Part shown: positions 43,547 through 52,806 of the stretch, one piece after another | Numbering within the stretch: the first letter of the stretch is position 1 | How the letters are laid out: each line of letters starts with the position of its first letter | Assembly (NCBI GenBank): GCA_023387335.1 | Contig: JAEWIF010000054.1 | Coordinates: 16,616 to 80,615, forward strand | Direction of reading: 5' to 3' | DNA length: 64,000 nucleotides | Source: Pseudomonadota bacterium | GTDB taxonomy: Bacteria; Pseudomonadota; Gammaproteobacteria; Burkholderiales; Burkholderiaceae_C | Program-made: the position numbers and the translations under genes | The notes under the pieces: model-generated | Databases searched by the model: none | The model's input: only the letters and a program-made list of their open reading frames with translations | What the model was told of the DNA's origin: nothing

Positions 43547-44884
43547 CTACTCCTTGTCGGCGTAGGGGTTCTTCGAAGTCTTCATCTCGATGCGCAGCGG
43601 CGTACCGATGAGGTTGAATTCCTTGCGGAACCGGCCTTCGAGGAATCGCTTGTACGCATCCGTGACGTGCTCGAGCGAGTTGCCGTGCACCACGATCACC
43701 GGCGGGTTCATGCCGCCCTGGTGCGCGTAGCGAAGCTTGGGCCGGAACATGCCCGCGCGCTTGGGCGCCTGGAACTGGACCGCCTCCTGCAGCAGGCGCG
43801 TGAGCACCGGCGTGGACATCTTGGTCATCGCGGCCTTGTGGGCCTGCGCGATCGACTGCCACACGGGCCCCAGGCCCTGGCGCTTCTTCGCGGAGATCAG
43901 GTGCAGCGCGGCGAACTTCAGGAACGCCAGGCGCGCCTCGATCTGCCGCTGCAGCTGCTCGCGCTGGTACTCGTCCACCGCGTCCCACTTGTTGACCGCG
44001 ATCACCACCGCGCGGCCGCTCTCGAGGATGTAGCCGGCGATGTGCGCGTCCTGGTCGGTGACGCCCTGCGTGGCATCGAGCAGCAGCAGCACGACGTTGG
44101 CCGACTCGATGGCCTGCAGCGTCTTGACCACCGAGAACTTCTCGATCGCCTCGAACACGCGGCCCTTGCGGCGCAGGCCCGCGGTGTCGATCAGCTCGTA
44201 CTTCTGCCCGCCGCGCTCGAACGGCACCGAGATGGCGTCGCGCGTGGTGCCCGGCAGGTCGAAGGCGACCAGGCGCTCCTCGCCCAGCCAGGCGTTGATC
44301 AGGGTGGACTTGCCGACGTTGGGACGGCCCGCCACCGCGAGCTTGATGACGCCTTCCTCTTCCTCGGCGGCTTCCTCGTCCTCGTCGGGCAGTCCCAGCG
44401 GCGCCAGAGCCACCTCGACCAGGCTGCGGATGCCCTGGCCGTGCGCGGCCGACACCGGATGCACCTCGCCCAGGCCGAGCTCGTAGAACTCGGACAGCTG
44501 CACGCCCTCGGTCATGCCCTCGGCCTTGTTGGCCGCCAGCACCGTGGGCTTGCCCAGCTTGCGCAGGTAGTTGGCGATGTCGTGGTCCTGCGCGGAGAGG
44601 CCGCCGCGGGCATCGACCACGAAGACGACCACGTCGGCCTCGGCGACGGCCTGGCGCGTCTGCTTGGCCATCTCCATGTAGATGCCGCTCTCGGCCGTCG
44701 GCTCGAAGCCGCCGGTGTCGACGACGATGAACTCGTGCTTGCCGTGCTTGGCGTTGCCGTAGTGGCGGTCGCGCGTGAGGCCGGCGAAGTCGGCGACGAT
44801 GGCGTCGCGCGACTTGGTCATGCGATTGAAGAGCGTCGACTTGCCGACGTTCGGGCGGCCCACGAGGGCCATCACGGGTTTCAT
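43547..44884 (-). CDS. der: Ribosome biogenesis GTPase Der
   Basis: A 445-residue essential GTPase in 50S assembly. Two G domains: the first has GRPNVGKST near residue 9, DTGGFEP and NKAEG; the second has GRPNVGKST near 185, DTAGLRRKG and NKWDAV. A KH-like C-terminal domain follows. An acidic insert (EDEEAAEEEE near 170) links the domains. Downstream of bamB by 15 bp. Confidence 0.97.
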   Translation of the reverse strand: MKPVMALVGRPNVGKSTLFNRMTKSRDAIVADFAGLTRDRHYGNAKHGKHEFIVVDTGGFEPTAESGIYMEMAKQTRQAVAEADVVVFVVDARGGLSAQDHDIANYLRKLGKPTVLAANKAEGMTEGVQLSEFYELGLGEVHPVSAAHGQGIRSLVEVALAPLGLPDEDEEAAEEEEGVIKLAVAGRPNVGKSTLINAWLGEERLVAFDLPGTTRDAISVPFERGGQKYELIDTAGLRRKGRVFEAIEKFSVVKTLQAIESANVVLLLLDATQGVTDQDAHIAGYILESGRAVVIAVNKWDAVDEYQREQLQRQIEARLAFLKFAALHLISAKKRQGLGPVWQSIAQAHKAAMTKMSTPVLTRLLQEAVQFQAPKRAGMFRPKLRYAHQGGMNPPVIVVHGNSLEHVTDAYKRFLEGRFRKEFNLIGTPLRIEMKTSKNPYADKE

Positions 44885-44899
44885 GGGCCGCCGAACTCT

Positions 44900-46042
44900 T
44901 TATTGCGGAACGAAAGCGTGGACGCCGCCGCTGCGGGTGACGACCACGAGGGTAGTGCCGGCCACGACCGGCGCCGCGGCGACCGCGCTGCCGTCGGTGC
45001 CGACGCGGGTGCGCAGCGAACCGTCGTCGCGCGACAGGACGTGCAGCAGGCCGGTGTTGTCGCCGACGGCGACCGAGCTGCCGACGACCAGAGGCGTGGA
45101 CAGGCCGCGGTGCAGCAGCTTGTCGTGCACCCAGGCGCGCTCGCCGTTGTCGCGGCGCCAGGCGACCACGCGGCCGTCGGACTCGGTGCCGATGACGAAG
45201 CGGTCGTCGCCGCTGACGCCTTCGCCGCCGTTGGCCGGCTTGGTCCAGGCCACGGTGCCGCGGCCGGCGTCGACGCAGCCGACGGCCGCCGAGAACGCGC
45301 GTGCGCAGACCGAATTGCCGACTCGGCTGGCGCGGCCGACCAGGTCGACCAGTCGCTCGACGTCGTTGGTGCCGCGCGGCGTGGCGATCGGCGCTTCCCA
45401 GCGGATGCTGCCGTTGGACGGATTCAGGCCGGCCATGCGGCCGCCCTGCCCCGCCACCAGCGTGTCGCCCACGGCCAGCAGCACGCCGGCCTGGCGCAGC
45501 ACCAGCGGCTCGCCCGGGCGCGACTGGTTCCAGAGGCGCTTGCCGGTCTGGCCGTCGAAGGCGGTGACGGAACGGTCGGCCGCGAGCACGAACACCCGGT
45601 TGCCGGCCACCAGGGGCGCGGTGTAGGCCTGGGCGGGGAGCTTCTCGCGCCACAGCACCTTGCCGTCGGAGAGCGCCACCACTTCATTGGCGCGCGTGAC
45701 GACCGCGGCCACCTTGCCGTCGCTGCCGACGCCCGCGGCGATGGGCCCGCCCACGCCCGCACGCCAGAGGTCGCGGCCGGTGGCCGCGTCCAGCATGGCC
45801 ACGGTGCCGTCGCCGCCGGCGACCGCCAGCTGGTTGCCGGTGACGTTGACCACCAGCGGGAACGAGACCTCGCCGATGCGACTGGTCCACGCCGGCTTGA
45901 TGCCCAGCGTGGCGGGGTTGGCCGGCAGCTCCGCGGGCTTCGGCCGGTCCGGGCCGCCGAACATCGAGCAGCCGGAGACGGCCAGCGCGACGCCGAGGGC
46001 GACGAGACCGCGACGGAGCACGACGCGCACCGCCGCGCTCAT
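44900..46042 (-). CDS. bamB: Outer membrane assembly lipoprotein BamB
   Basis: A 380-residue lipoprotein of the beta-barrel assembly machinery. Lipobox VSGC with Cys25, then an eight-bladed PQQ-type propeller with repeated DGTVAMLDAATGRDLWRA and FDGQTGKRLWNQ units. Its ATG overlaps the yfgM stop (ATGA), as is usual in beta-proteobacteria. Confidence 0.95.
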   Translation of the reverse strand: MSAAVRVVLRRGLVALGVALAVSGCSMFGGPDRPKPAELPANPATLGIKPAWTSRIGEVSFPLVVNVTGNQLAVAGGDGTVAMLDAATGRDLWRAGVGGPIAAGVGSDGKVAAVVTRANEVVALSDGKVLWREKLPAQAYTAPLVAGNRVFVLAADRSVTAFDGQTGKRLWNQSRPGEPLVLRQAGVLLAVGDTLVAGQGGRMAGLNPSNGSIRWEAPIATPRGTNDVERLVDLVGRASRVGNSVCARAFSAAVGCVDAGRGTVAWTKPANGGEGVSGDDRFVIGTESDGRVVAWRRDNGERAWVHDKLLHRGLSTPLVVGSSVAVGDNTGLLHVLSRDDGSLRTRVGTDGSAVAAAPVVAGTTLVVVTRSGGVHAFVPQ

Positions 46043-46728
46043 GACTTGGCCGTGCCCGACGCGGCTTCCTTGGCCGGTGCGAGGCTCTTGGGATCCACGC
46101 CGAGGGCGGTGAGCTTGACCTCCAGCAGGCGCCGGTACTCGGCGTCCGCCGTCAGGCCCTGGTAGGCCTTGCTGTACTCGGCCTTGGCCTCGGCCTTCTT
46201 GCCCTGCAGGTTGTAGATGTCGCCGCGGCGGTCGGCCACGAGCGCGTTGAACTCGGACGGCACTTCGGCGGCCAGTTGCTTGAGCGCTTCGTCGTAGGCC
46301 TTGGCCTGGACCAGCAGCCCCGCCAGGCGCAGGCGGGCGATGGCCTGCAGGCCCTCGTCGCTCGCCTTGTCCGCCACCCATTGCAGGGCCGCCTTGGCCT
46401 CGTCGGTCTTGCCCTTGTCGGCCGAGGCCTGGGCCACCAGCAGGCCGGCCTGCTGCGCGAACACGGTGCGGCCGTACTTGTCCTTGACGTCGGCGAAGCC
46501 CTGCTGGGCCCGCGCCAGGTCGCCGCCGGCCACCGCGCGCTCGACCTCTTCGTACAGCGCCGAGGCCTTGGCCGACTGCGTGCGCTGGTACCACTGCCAG
46601 CCGTTCATGGCCGCGATGGAGCCGAACACGGCGATCAGCAGCCAGGAGATCAGGTTGCCGTAGGTCTTCCAGAAGTGCTTGAGCTGGTCAAGCTGCTCCT
46701 GTTCTTCGAGGTCGAGATGCGAGGCCAT
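46039..46728 (-). CDS. yfgM: TPR-domain membrane chaperone YfgM
   Basis: A 229-residue protein with a short cytoplasmic N-terminus (DLEEQEQLDQLKHFWKTYG), one TM (about 27-45) and periplasmic TPR-like helices. YfgM assists periplasmic folding near the Sec translocon with PpiD. It is located between hisS and bamB, the usual order. Name from family and position. Confidence 0.9.
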   Translation of the reverse strand: MASHLDLEEQEQLDQLKHFWKTYGNLISWLLIAVFGSIAAMNGWQWYQRTQSAKASALYEEVERAVAGGDLARAQQGFADVKDKYGRTVFAQQAGLLVAQASADKGKTDEAKAALQWVADKASDEGLQAIARLRLAGLLVQAKAYDEALKQLAAEVPSEFNALVADRRGDIYNLQGKKAEAKAEYSKAYQGLTADAEYRRLLEVKLTALGVDPKSLAPAKEAASGTAKS

Positions 46729-46779
46729 GGAATCCTTGTGCCCGGACGGGGCAACCGGGCATTGTAGTGACGCTGCCGA

Positions 46780-48099
46780 TCAGCTCTTGAGGCCGGCTGC
46801 CCAGCCGAACACGTCGGCCAGGGTGCGGCGCTGCTGAGCGCCGGAGCCGTCGCGCAACGCCTTGACCGTCACTTCGTTGGCGGCCAGTTCGTCGGCGCCG
46901 AAGATGAGCGCGTAGCGCGCGCCGCTGCCATCGGCCTTCTTGAACTGCGACTTCAGGCTGCCGAGGCCGTCCGGCCCGGCGCCGTGCTGCACGACGCGCA
47001 CGCCGGCGGCGCGCAGCGCCTCCAGCGTGGCCAGCACCTTGGGCAGCGAGGCATCGGCGGGCACGACGGCGTAGGCGTCGGCCGAGGTGTCGGGCACCGG
47101 CAGGCCCAGTTCCTGGACCAGGAGCAGCAGGCGCTCGATGCCCAGGCCGAAGCCGACCGCCGGCGCGGGCTTGCCGCCCAGCTGGCCGATCAGTCCGTCG
47201 TAGCGGCCGCCGCCGCACACAGTGCCCTGCGAACCGAGCTGGTCGGTCACCCACTCGAACACGGTGAGGTTGTAGTAGTCCATGCCGCGCACCAGGCGCG
47301 TGTTGACCCGGTACTCGAGGCCGACCGCGTCCAGCGTGGCGCGCACGGCGTCGAAGTGCGCCTTCGATTCCGCGCCGAGGAAGTCCATCAGCCGCGGGGC
47401 GCCTTCGATCAGCGCCTGCATCGCCGGGTTCTTGCTGTCCAGGATGCGCAGCGGATTGCTGTGGAGGCGCCGTTGCGCGTCGGCGTCGAGCTGCGAGGCG
47501 TTCTGCTCGAAGTACGCGATGAGGGCTTCGCGATGGGCGCGGCGCTCGTCGGGCTGGCCCAGGCTGTTGATCTCCAGCCGCACATGCTTGCCTTCGACCA
47601 GGCCCAGCTCGCGCCACAGCGCGCGCGCCATCAGGATCATCTCGGCGTCCACGTCGGGGCCGGCATAGCCCATCGCCTCGACATCGAGCTGGTGGAACTG
47701 GCGGTAGCGGCCCTTCTGCGGGCGCTCGTGGCGGAACATCGGGCCGACGGTCCACACGCGCAGCGGGCCGTTGTAGAGCGCGTTGTGCTCGATGACGGCG
47801 CGCACGATGCCGGCGGTGGCCTCGGGCCGCAGCGTGAGCCTGTCGCCGTTCATGGAATCGACGAAGGAGTACATCTCCTTCTCGACGATGTCGGTGACCT
47901 CGCCCAGCCCGCGCACGAACAGCGCGGTGGGTTCGACGATGGGCGTCAGCAGGTACTGGTAGCCGTAGCGCGCCATCACGGTGCGCACGGCGCCCTCGAA
48001 CCATTGCCACAGCCCCGAGTCCGGCAGCTTCTCCGTGCGCGGCACCGAGGCCGGCAGGATGTCGTTCATGCCCTTGACGGCACTGAGTTTCTCGGCCAT
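46780..48099 (-). CDS. hisS: Histidyl-tRNA synthetase
   Basis: A 439-residue class II synthetase charging tRNA-His. Motif 1 around RYGYQYLLTPIVEPTALF, motif 2 FRHERPQKGRYRQFHQ, histidine A motif LVRGMDYYNLTVFE and motif 3 GFGLGIERLLLL are all present, followed by the anticodon-binding domain. Start MAEKLSAVKGMNDILP at 48099 is canonical. Related hisZ lies 9 kb away in the same block. Confidence 0.97.
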   Translation of the reverse strand: MAEKLSAVKGMNDILPASVPRTEKLPDSGLWQWFEGAVRTVMARYGYQYLLTPIVEPTALFVRGLGEVTDIVEKEMYSFVDSMNGDRLTLRPEATAGIVRAVIEHNALYNGPLRVWTVGPMFRHERPQKGRYRQFHQLDVEAMGYAGPDVDAEMILMARALWRELGLVEGKHVRLEINSLGQPDERRAHREALIAYFEQNASQLDADAQRRLHSNPLRILDSKNPAMQALIEGAPRLMDFLGAESKAHFDAVRATLDAVGLEYRVNTRLVRGMDYYNLTVFEWVTDQLGSQGTVCGGGRYDGLIGQLGGKPAPAVGFGLGIERLLLLVQELGLPVPDTSADAYAVVPADASLPKVLATLEALRAAGVRVVQHGAGPDGLGSLKSQFKKADGSGARYALIFGADELAANEVTVKALRDGSGAQQRRTLADVFGWAAGLKS

Positions 48100-48113
48100 G
48101 GATTTGTCCCGAG

Positions 48114-49388
48114 TCAGGCGGCCTCGGCCGCGTGGCCGAATCGCTTCTCGATGTAGTTTTCGACGATCTGGTGGAATTCGGCGGCGATGTTGTCGCCGCG
48201 CAGGGTCATGGCCTTCTGGCCATCGATGAAGACGGGTGCGGCGGGCGCCTCGCCGGTGCCGGGCAGGCTGATGCCGATGTCGGCATGCTTGCTCTCGCCC
48301 GGGCCGTTGACGATGCAGCCCATCACGGCCACCTTGAGCTTCTCGACGCCCGGGTACTTGCTGCGCCACAGCGGCATATTGCCGCGCAGGTGGTCGTCGA
48401 TCTGCTTGGCCAGCTCCTGGAAGGTGGTGCTGGTGGTGCGGCCGCATCCCGGGCAGGCCGTCACGCTGGGAACGAACACGCGCAGGCCCAGGGCCTGCAG
48501 GATCTCGGAGGCGATCACCACCTCCTGCGTGCGCGATTCGCCCGGCTGCGGCGTGAGCGAGACGCGGATGGTGTCGCCGATGCCTTCCTGCAGCAGGATG
48601 CCCAGCGCCACGCTCGAAGCCACCGTGCCCTTGGTGGCCATGCCGGCTTCGGTCAGCCCCAGGTGCAGCGGGTAGTCGCACCGGCGCGCGAGTTCGCGGT
48701 ACACCGAGATCAAGTCCTGCACGCCGCTGACCTTGCACGACAGGATGATCTGCTCGCCCGCCATGCCCATGGACTCGGCCAGCTTCGCGGACTCGATGGC
48801 CGAGGTGATCAGCGCCTCGTACATCACGCTGCGCGCGTCCCAGGGTTGCGCGCGGCTCGCGTTCTCGTCCATCAACGACGCGAGCAGTTCCTGGTCGAGG
48901 CTGCCCCAGTTGACGCCGATGCGCACCGCCTTGTCCCAGCGCATGGCCGCTTCGATCATCTGGCCGAACTGGCGGTCGCGCTTGTCGCCCTTGCCCACGT
49001 TGCCGGGGTTGATGCGGTACTTGGACAGCGCCTGCGCGCAGTCGGGGAACTCGGTCAGGAGGCGGTGGCCGTTGTAGTGGAAGTCGCCGACCAGCGGCAC
49101 GTCCACGCCCATGCGGTCCAGCTGCTCGCGGATGTAGGGCACCTGCTTCGCCGCTTCCGGCGTGTTGACCGTGATGCGCACCACCTCCGAGCCCGCCAGC
49201 GCCAGTTCCTTGACCTGGATGGCCGTGGCGATCGGGTCCTCGGTGTCGGTGTTGGTCATCGACTGCACGCGCACCGGCGCGTCGCCGCCGACGGTGACCA
49301 CGCGCGAGCCCCAGGCGATGCGCGCCTGGCGACTGCGCCGGGAAGCGGGAGCGGCCGGCAGAACCGGCAGGCAGGGTTGGGAGGACAT
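48114..49388 (-). CDS. ispG: 4-hydroxy-3-methylbut-2-enyl diphosphate synthase
   Basis: A 424-residue Fe-S enzyme of the MEP isoprenoid pathway. A TIM-barrel start (VRVQSMTNTDTEDPIATA) is followed by a long middle and the cluster-binding SVTACPGCGRTTSTTFQELA and VMGCIVNGPGE. It is typical in size for beta-proteobacteria. The ATG directly abuts the rodZ stop, with no gap. Confidence 0.97.
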   Translation of the reverse strand: MSSQPCLPVLPAAPASRRSRQARIAWGSRVVTVGGDAPVRVQSMTNTDTEDPIATAIQVKELALAGSEVVRITVNTPEAAKQVPYIREQLDRMGVDVPLVGDFHYNGHRLLTEFPDCAQALSKYRINPGNVGKGDKRDRQFGQMIEAAMRWDKAVRIGVNWGSLDQELLASLMDENASRAQPWDARSVMYEALITSAIESAKLAESMGMAGEQIILSCKVSGVQDLISVYRELARRCDYPLHLGLTEAGMATKGTVASSVALGILLQEGIGDTIRVSLTPQPGESRTQEVVIASEILQALGLRVFVPSVTACPGCGRTTSTTFQELAKQIDDHLRGNMPLWRSKYPGVEKLKVAVMGCIVNGPGESKHADIGISLPGTGEAPAAPVFIDGQKAMTLRGDNIAAEFHQIVENYIEKRFGHAAEAA

Positions 49389-50294
49389 CTACTTGATCTC
49401 GAAGCGGGCGACGTTGTCGCGCGACACCTTGCCGAGGTCGAACGGCTTGCCGCGGACCTCGACCGCCGTGGTGTTGACGCTGCCCACCGTGACGGCCAGC
49501 GGCAGCGCGCCCGAGGCGCCGGCCGATTCACCGCTGGCGAGCAGGCGGCGCAGCGCGACGTTGCCCTTGCTGTCCATGACCTCGACCCAGGACGGGCCGC
49601 TGGCCTTGAAGACGACGAGGCCGTTGGCGGGCGCGGTGGGTGTGTTGTTGATGGGAGTGGCGGCGACCGGGTCGCTGGCAGGCGCGGCGGCCGGAGCGGC
49701 CACGGTCGTGGGCGCCTGAGCGTTCATGGCCACCGGCGTGACGGTCACCGGACCCGGAACCGCGCCCGCTTCCGCCGGAGCGACGGTCTCCGTGGGCACG
49801 CCTGCCGGAGCGGCCATGGCGACTTCAGTGGTCTCGGACTGCGGTGCGGAGGCAACGGGCGCCTCGGTACGCAGGCTGGAAAGATTCGGCAGCACCAGGA
49901 TGGCCACCGCGCCCAGCAGCAGGCCGCCCACGGCCAGCGCCACCGGTCGCTTGAAGTACTCGCGCCAGCCGGGAGGAGCGGCATCGCCGGGCGCGCGGAA
50001 CGGCGCGCCGATGCCATCCTGGTCCTGCACCAGGCGCGGCGCCGTGGTCTGCGGCAGGCGATCGAGCACGGGCTGCGGATCGACCTTGAGCGTGCGGCAC
50101 ACGCTGGACGCCAGCGCACGGGCGAACACCGCGTCGGTCAGCTGCTCGTAGCGGTCGTTCTCCAAGGCCTCCAGCTTGCGCACCGGCACCTTGAGCGACA
50201 CCGCCAGCGCGGCCACGTGCAGGCCCGCGGCTTCGCGCGCCTGCCGAAGCAGCGCGCCCGCGCTGGTGCCGGAGGCGACGGCGGCCTCACTCAT
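49389..50294 (-). CDS. rodZ: Cytoskeleton protein RodZ
   Basis: A 301-residue bitopic protein. An N-terminal HTH domain (ALLRQAREAAGLHVAALAVSLKVPVRKLEALEND) binds MreB, a TM lies at about 116-136, then a Pro/Ala/Thr-rich linker and a C-terminal DUF4115 domain (LVVFKASGPSWVEVMDSKG). Coordinates rod shape with MreB. Start M5 of the open frame, at 50294, overlaps the pilW stop by 8 nt. Confidence 0.92.
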   Translation of the reverse strand: MSEAAVASGTSAGALLRQAREAAGLHVAALAVSLKVPVRKLEALENDRYEQLTDAVFARALASSVCRTLKVDPQPVLDRLPQTTAPRLVQDQDGIGAPFRAPGDAAPPGWREYFKRPVALAVGGLLLGAVAILVLPNLSSLRTEAPVASAPQSETTEVAMAAPAGVPTETVAPAEAGAVPGPVTVTPVAMNAQAPTTVAAPAAAPASDPVAATPINNTPTAPANGLVVFKASGPSWVEVMDSKGNVALRRLLASGESAGASGALPLAVTVGSVNTTAVEVRGKPFDLGKVSRDNVARFEIK

Positions 50295-51111
50295 TGAACG
50301 CTCCACGATCGAGGCGGCCGGCTTCGCGCGATTGCGGGAAGCGGCGCTTGAGCTGGCCGGCCAGCTGGTTCATGGCGACGCGGTCGCCCAGCTTGTTCTC
50401 GACCTTGATGCCCAGCCACAGCGTCTCGGCATTGGACAGCTGGCTGTTGTTGATGCGGCGGATCAGGAACTGCGAACGCTGCAGCTCGCCGCGGTCGAAC
50501 ATCAGCGACGCGAGGTTGTAGCCGATGATGGGATTGCCGGCGTCCAGCTCGTACGCGCGCGCCAGGCTCTGCTCGGCCTCGGCGGGCTTGCCGTTGCGCG
50601 ACTGGCAGAGGCCCTGCGCCATCAGCGTCTTCGCGCGGTCGCCGTACATCGGGGTGCCCAGGGCCTGGTCGAACGACTTCTGCGCGTCGTCGAAGCGGCG
50701 CTGCTGGCAGTACATCCAGCCGAGGTTGTGGATGGTGTTGCCGTCGCGCGGGTTCAGCGACACAGCGCGCCGGAAGCTTTCCTCCGCCATCGAGTAGTCG
50801 GCGAGGCGCATGTAGATCAGGCCGCGCAGGTTGTAGGCGTCGGGATAGGTCGGATCGGCCGCGATGACCTGCTTCAATTCGTCCAGGGCGACGGTGGTCT
50901 GGCCCTGCTGGAAGTAGCCGACGGCCAGTTCCATGCGGATGCGGGCGCGGCGCCGCTCCTCGGTCTCGTCGTACGCGGTCTGGATCTCGGAAGTCGTCGC
51001 GGGGGCCGCGCCGCTCGTCGCGCAACCACCCAGCAACACCGCGGCGGACAACAGTCCCGCCCACGGAATGGCCGTCGCCAGCAGCCCCACCATCCCCATG
51101 CCGCGCTTCAT
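50287..51111 (-). CDS. pilW: Type IV pilus biogenesis lipoprotein PilW/PilF
   Basis: A 274-residue lipoprotein (lipobox LLGGC, Cys30) with six TPR-type repeats (for example DAYNLRGLIYMRLADYSMAEESFRRA). It is the pilotin that helps the PilQ secretin assemble in the outer membrane. Located between rlmN and rodZ, the standard order. Overlaps rodZ by 8 nt. Confidence 0.92.
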   Translation of the reverse strand: MKRGMGMVGLLATAIPWAGLLSAAVLLGGCATSGAAPATTSEIQTAYDETEERRRARIRMELAVGYFQQGQTTVALDELKQVIAADPTYPDAYNLRGLIYMRLADYSMAEESFRRAVSLNPRDGNTIHNLGWMYCQQRRFDDAQKSFDQALGTPMYGDRAKTLMAQGLCQSRNGKPAEAEQSLARAYELDAGNPIIGYNLASLMFDRGELQRSQFLIRRINNSQLSNAETLWLGIKVENKLGDRVAMNQLAGQLKRRFPQSREAGRLDRGAFNE

Positions 51112-51113
51112 GC

Positions 51114-52262
51114 TCAGGTCTCCTTGGTGCCGGCGATCGAGGTCACCGGTTTCAGAATCACGGTGCGCTGAAGGGCGATGCGCTCGCCCACGCGGGTGCG
51201 GTCCTTGACGTCGCCGGCCAGCTGGCCGCAGGCGGCGTCGATGTCGTCCCCTCTCGTCTTGCGCACGGTGGTGACGATACCAGCATCACTCATCAGTTTC
51301 GCGAAGGCGGCCACCCGGGTGTTGGGCGATCGCGTCAGCCCGGATTGGGGGAATGGATTAAAGGGGATCAGGTTCAGCTTGCAGCTGACGCCGCGGCCCG
51401 CGTGGTGGCGCACCAGGTCGATCAGCTGGCGCGCGTGCTCCGGCTGGTCGTTCACGCCATCGAGCATGCAGTACTCGAAGGTGACGAAGTCGCGCGGCGC
51501 GTGTTCCAGGTAGCGGTTGCACGCGTCCAGCAGTTCGGCCAGCGGGTACTTGCGGTTCAGGGGGACGAGGTTGTCGCGCAGTTCGTCGTTGGGCGCGTGC
51601 AGCGACACCGCCAGCGCCACCGGGCAGTCCTGGCCCAGGCGGTCCATCATCGGCACCACGCCGGAAGTGGACACCGTCACGCGCCGGCGCGACAGGCCGT
51701 AGCCGTGGTCGTCCAGCATCGTGCGCAGCGCAGGCACCAGGGCCGAGTAGTTCTGCAGCGGCTCGCCCATTCCCATCATCACCACGTTGGAGATGACGCG
51801 CTCGCTGGTCTTGAGGTGCTGGCGCAGGAAGCGTTCGGCGAACCACAGCTGGGCGACGATCTCGCCGGTGGTGAGGTTGCGCGAGAAGCCCTGGTGGCCG
51901 GTGGAGCAGAAGCGGCAGCCGACCGCGCAGCCGGCCTGCGACGACACGCACAGCGTGCCGCGGTCGTCTTCGGGGATGAACACCGCTTCGACGGCATTGC
52001 CGTCGCGAACGTCGAACAGCCACTTGATGGTGCCGTCGGCGGACTCGTTGCGGGTGATGACGGGAAGCGCCTCGATGCGGGCGGCCGTCTTGAGCTTTTC
52101 GCGCAGCGACTTGGCCAGGTCGCTCATCCGGTCGAAGTCGGATTCACCGCGCTGGTGGATCCACCGGAACAGCTGGGTGGCGCGGAAGCGCTTCTCACCC
52201 AGCGTCTCGACGAACGCGGCCAGCCCTTCGAGGTCGAAATCGAGGAGGTTGGCCGTGGTCAT
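51114..52262 (-). CDS. rlmN: Dual-specificity RNA methyltransferase RlmN
   Basis: A 382-residue radical SAM enzyme methylating C2 of A2503 in 23S rRNA and A37 in some tRNAs. The cluster motif is Cys112, Cys116, Cys119 (GCAVGCRFCSTG). The catalytic cysteine lies near the end, in GDDIDAACGQLAGD. SRRRVTVSTSGVVP and SLHAPND are conserved. It is 2 bp upstream of pilW and follows ndk by 19 bp. Confidence 0.97.
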   Translation of the reverse strand: MTTANLLDFDLEGLAAFVETLGEKRFRATQLFRWIHQRGESDFDRMSDLAKSLREKLKTAARIEALPVITRNESADGTIKWLFDVRDGNAVEAVFIPEDDRGTLCVSSQAGCAVGCRFCSTGHQGFSRNLTTGEIVAQLWFAERFLRQHLKTSERVISNVVMMGMGEPLQNYSALVPALRTMLDDHGYGLSRRRVTVSTSGVVPMMDRLGQDCPVALAVSLHAPNDELRDNLVPLNRKYPLAELLDACNRYLEHAPRDFVTFEYCMLDGVNDQPEHARQLIDLVRHHAGRGVSCKLNLIPFNPFPQSGLTRSPNTRVAAFAKLMSDAGIVTTVRKTRGDDIDAACGQLAGDVKDRTRVGERIALQRTVILKPVTSIAGTKET

Positions 52263-52281
52263 CGCATGGGGACTGCCCGCG

Positions 52282-52707
52282 TCAGCGGGAGTAGACGTTC
52301 ATGCCCGGGAAGAAGAACGAGACTTCGACCTGGGCGGTTTCGGGAGCGTCGGAGCCGTGCACGGCGTTCGCGTCGATGCTGTCGGCGAAGTCGGCGCGGA
52401 TGGTGCCCTTCTCGGCCTTCTTCGGGTCGGTGGCGCCCATCAGCTCGCGGTTCTTGAGGATGGCGTTCTCGCCTTCCAGCACCTGGATCATCACCGGGCC
52501 GGAGATCATGAAGTCCACCAGGTCCTTGAAGAACGGACGGGCCTTGTGCACGGCGTAGAACTGCTCGGCTTCGCCGCGGGACAGGTGGGCCATCTTGGCC
52601 GCGATGACCTTCAGGCCGGCGCCTTCGAAGCGGGCGTAGATCTGGCCGATGACGTTCTTGGCCACGGCGTCCGGCTTGATGATGGAAAGGGTGCGTTCGA
52701 TCGCCAT
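52282..52707 (-). CDS. ndk: Nucleoside-diphosphate kinase
   Basis: A 141-residue hexameric kinase equilibrating NTP pools. MAIERTLSIIKPDAVAKN opens it, and the catalytic His is in NAVHGSDAPETA near residue 117. It is standard in length. First gene of the long minus-strand block down to purA; a 99-bp gap separates it from rluB. Confidence 0.97.
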   Translation of the reverse strand: MAIERTLSIIKPDAVAKNVIGQIYARFEGAGLKVIAAKMAHLSRGEAEQFYAVHKARPFFKDLVDFMISGPVMIQVLEGENAILKNRELMGATDPKKAEKGTIRADFADSIDANAVHGSDAPETAQVEVSFFFPGMNVYSR

Positions 52708-52806
52708 TTGAGCTACCTGTCGATTTGTTGTGTAGGGAGGGAAGGCGCCGGTTAGGTTGTGCCGCGGCGCCAAAGTTCGGCAAAGCCCGATATTTTAACC
52801 CGCGAG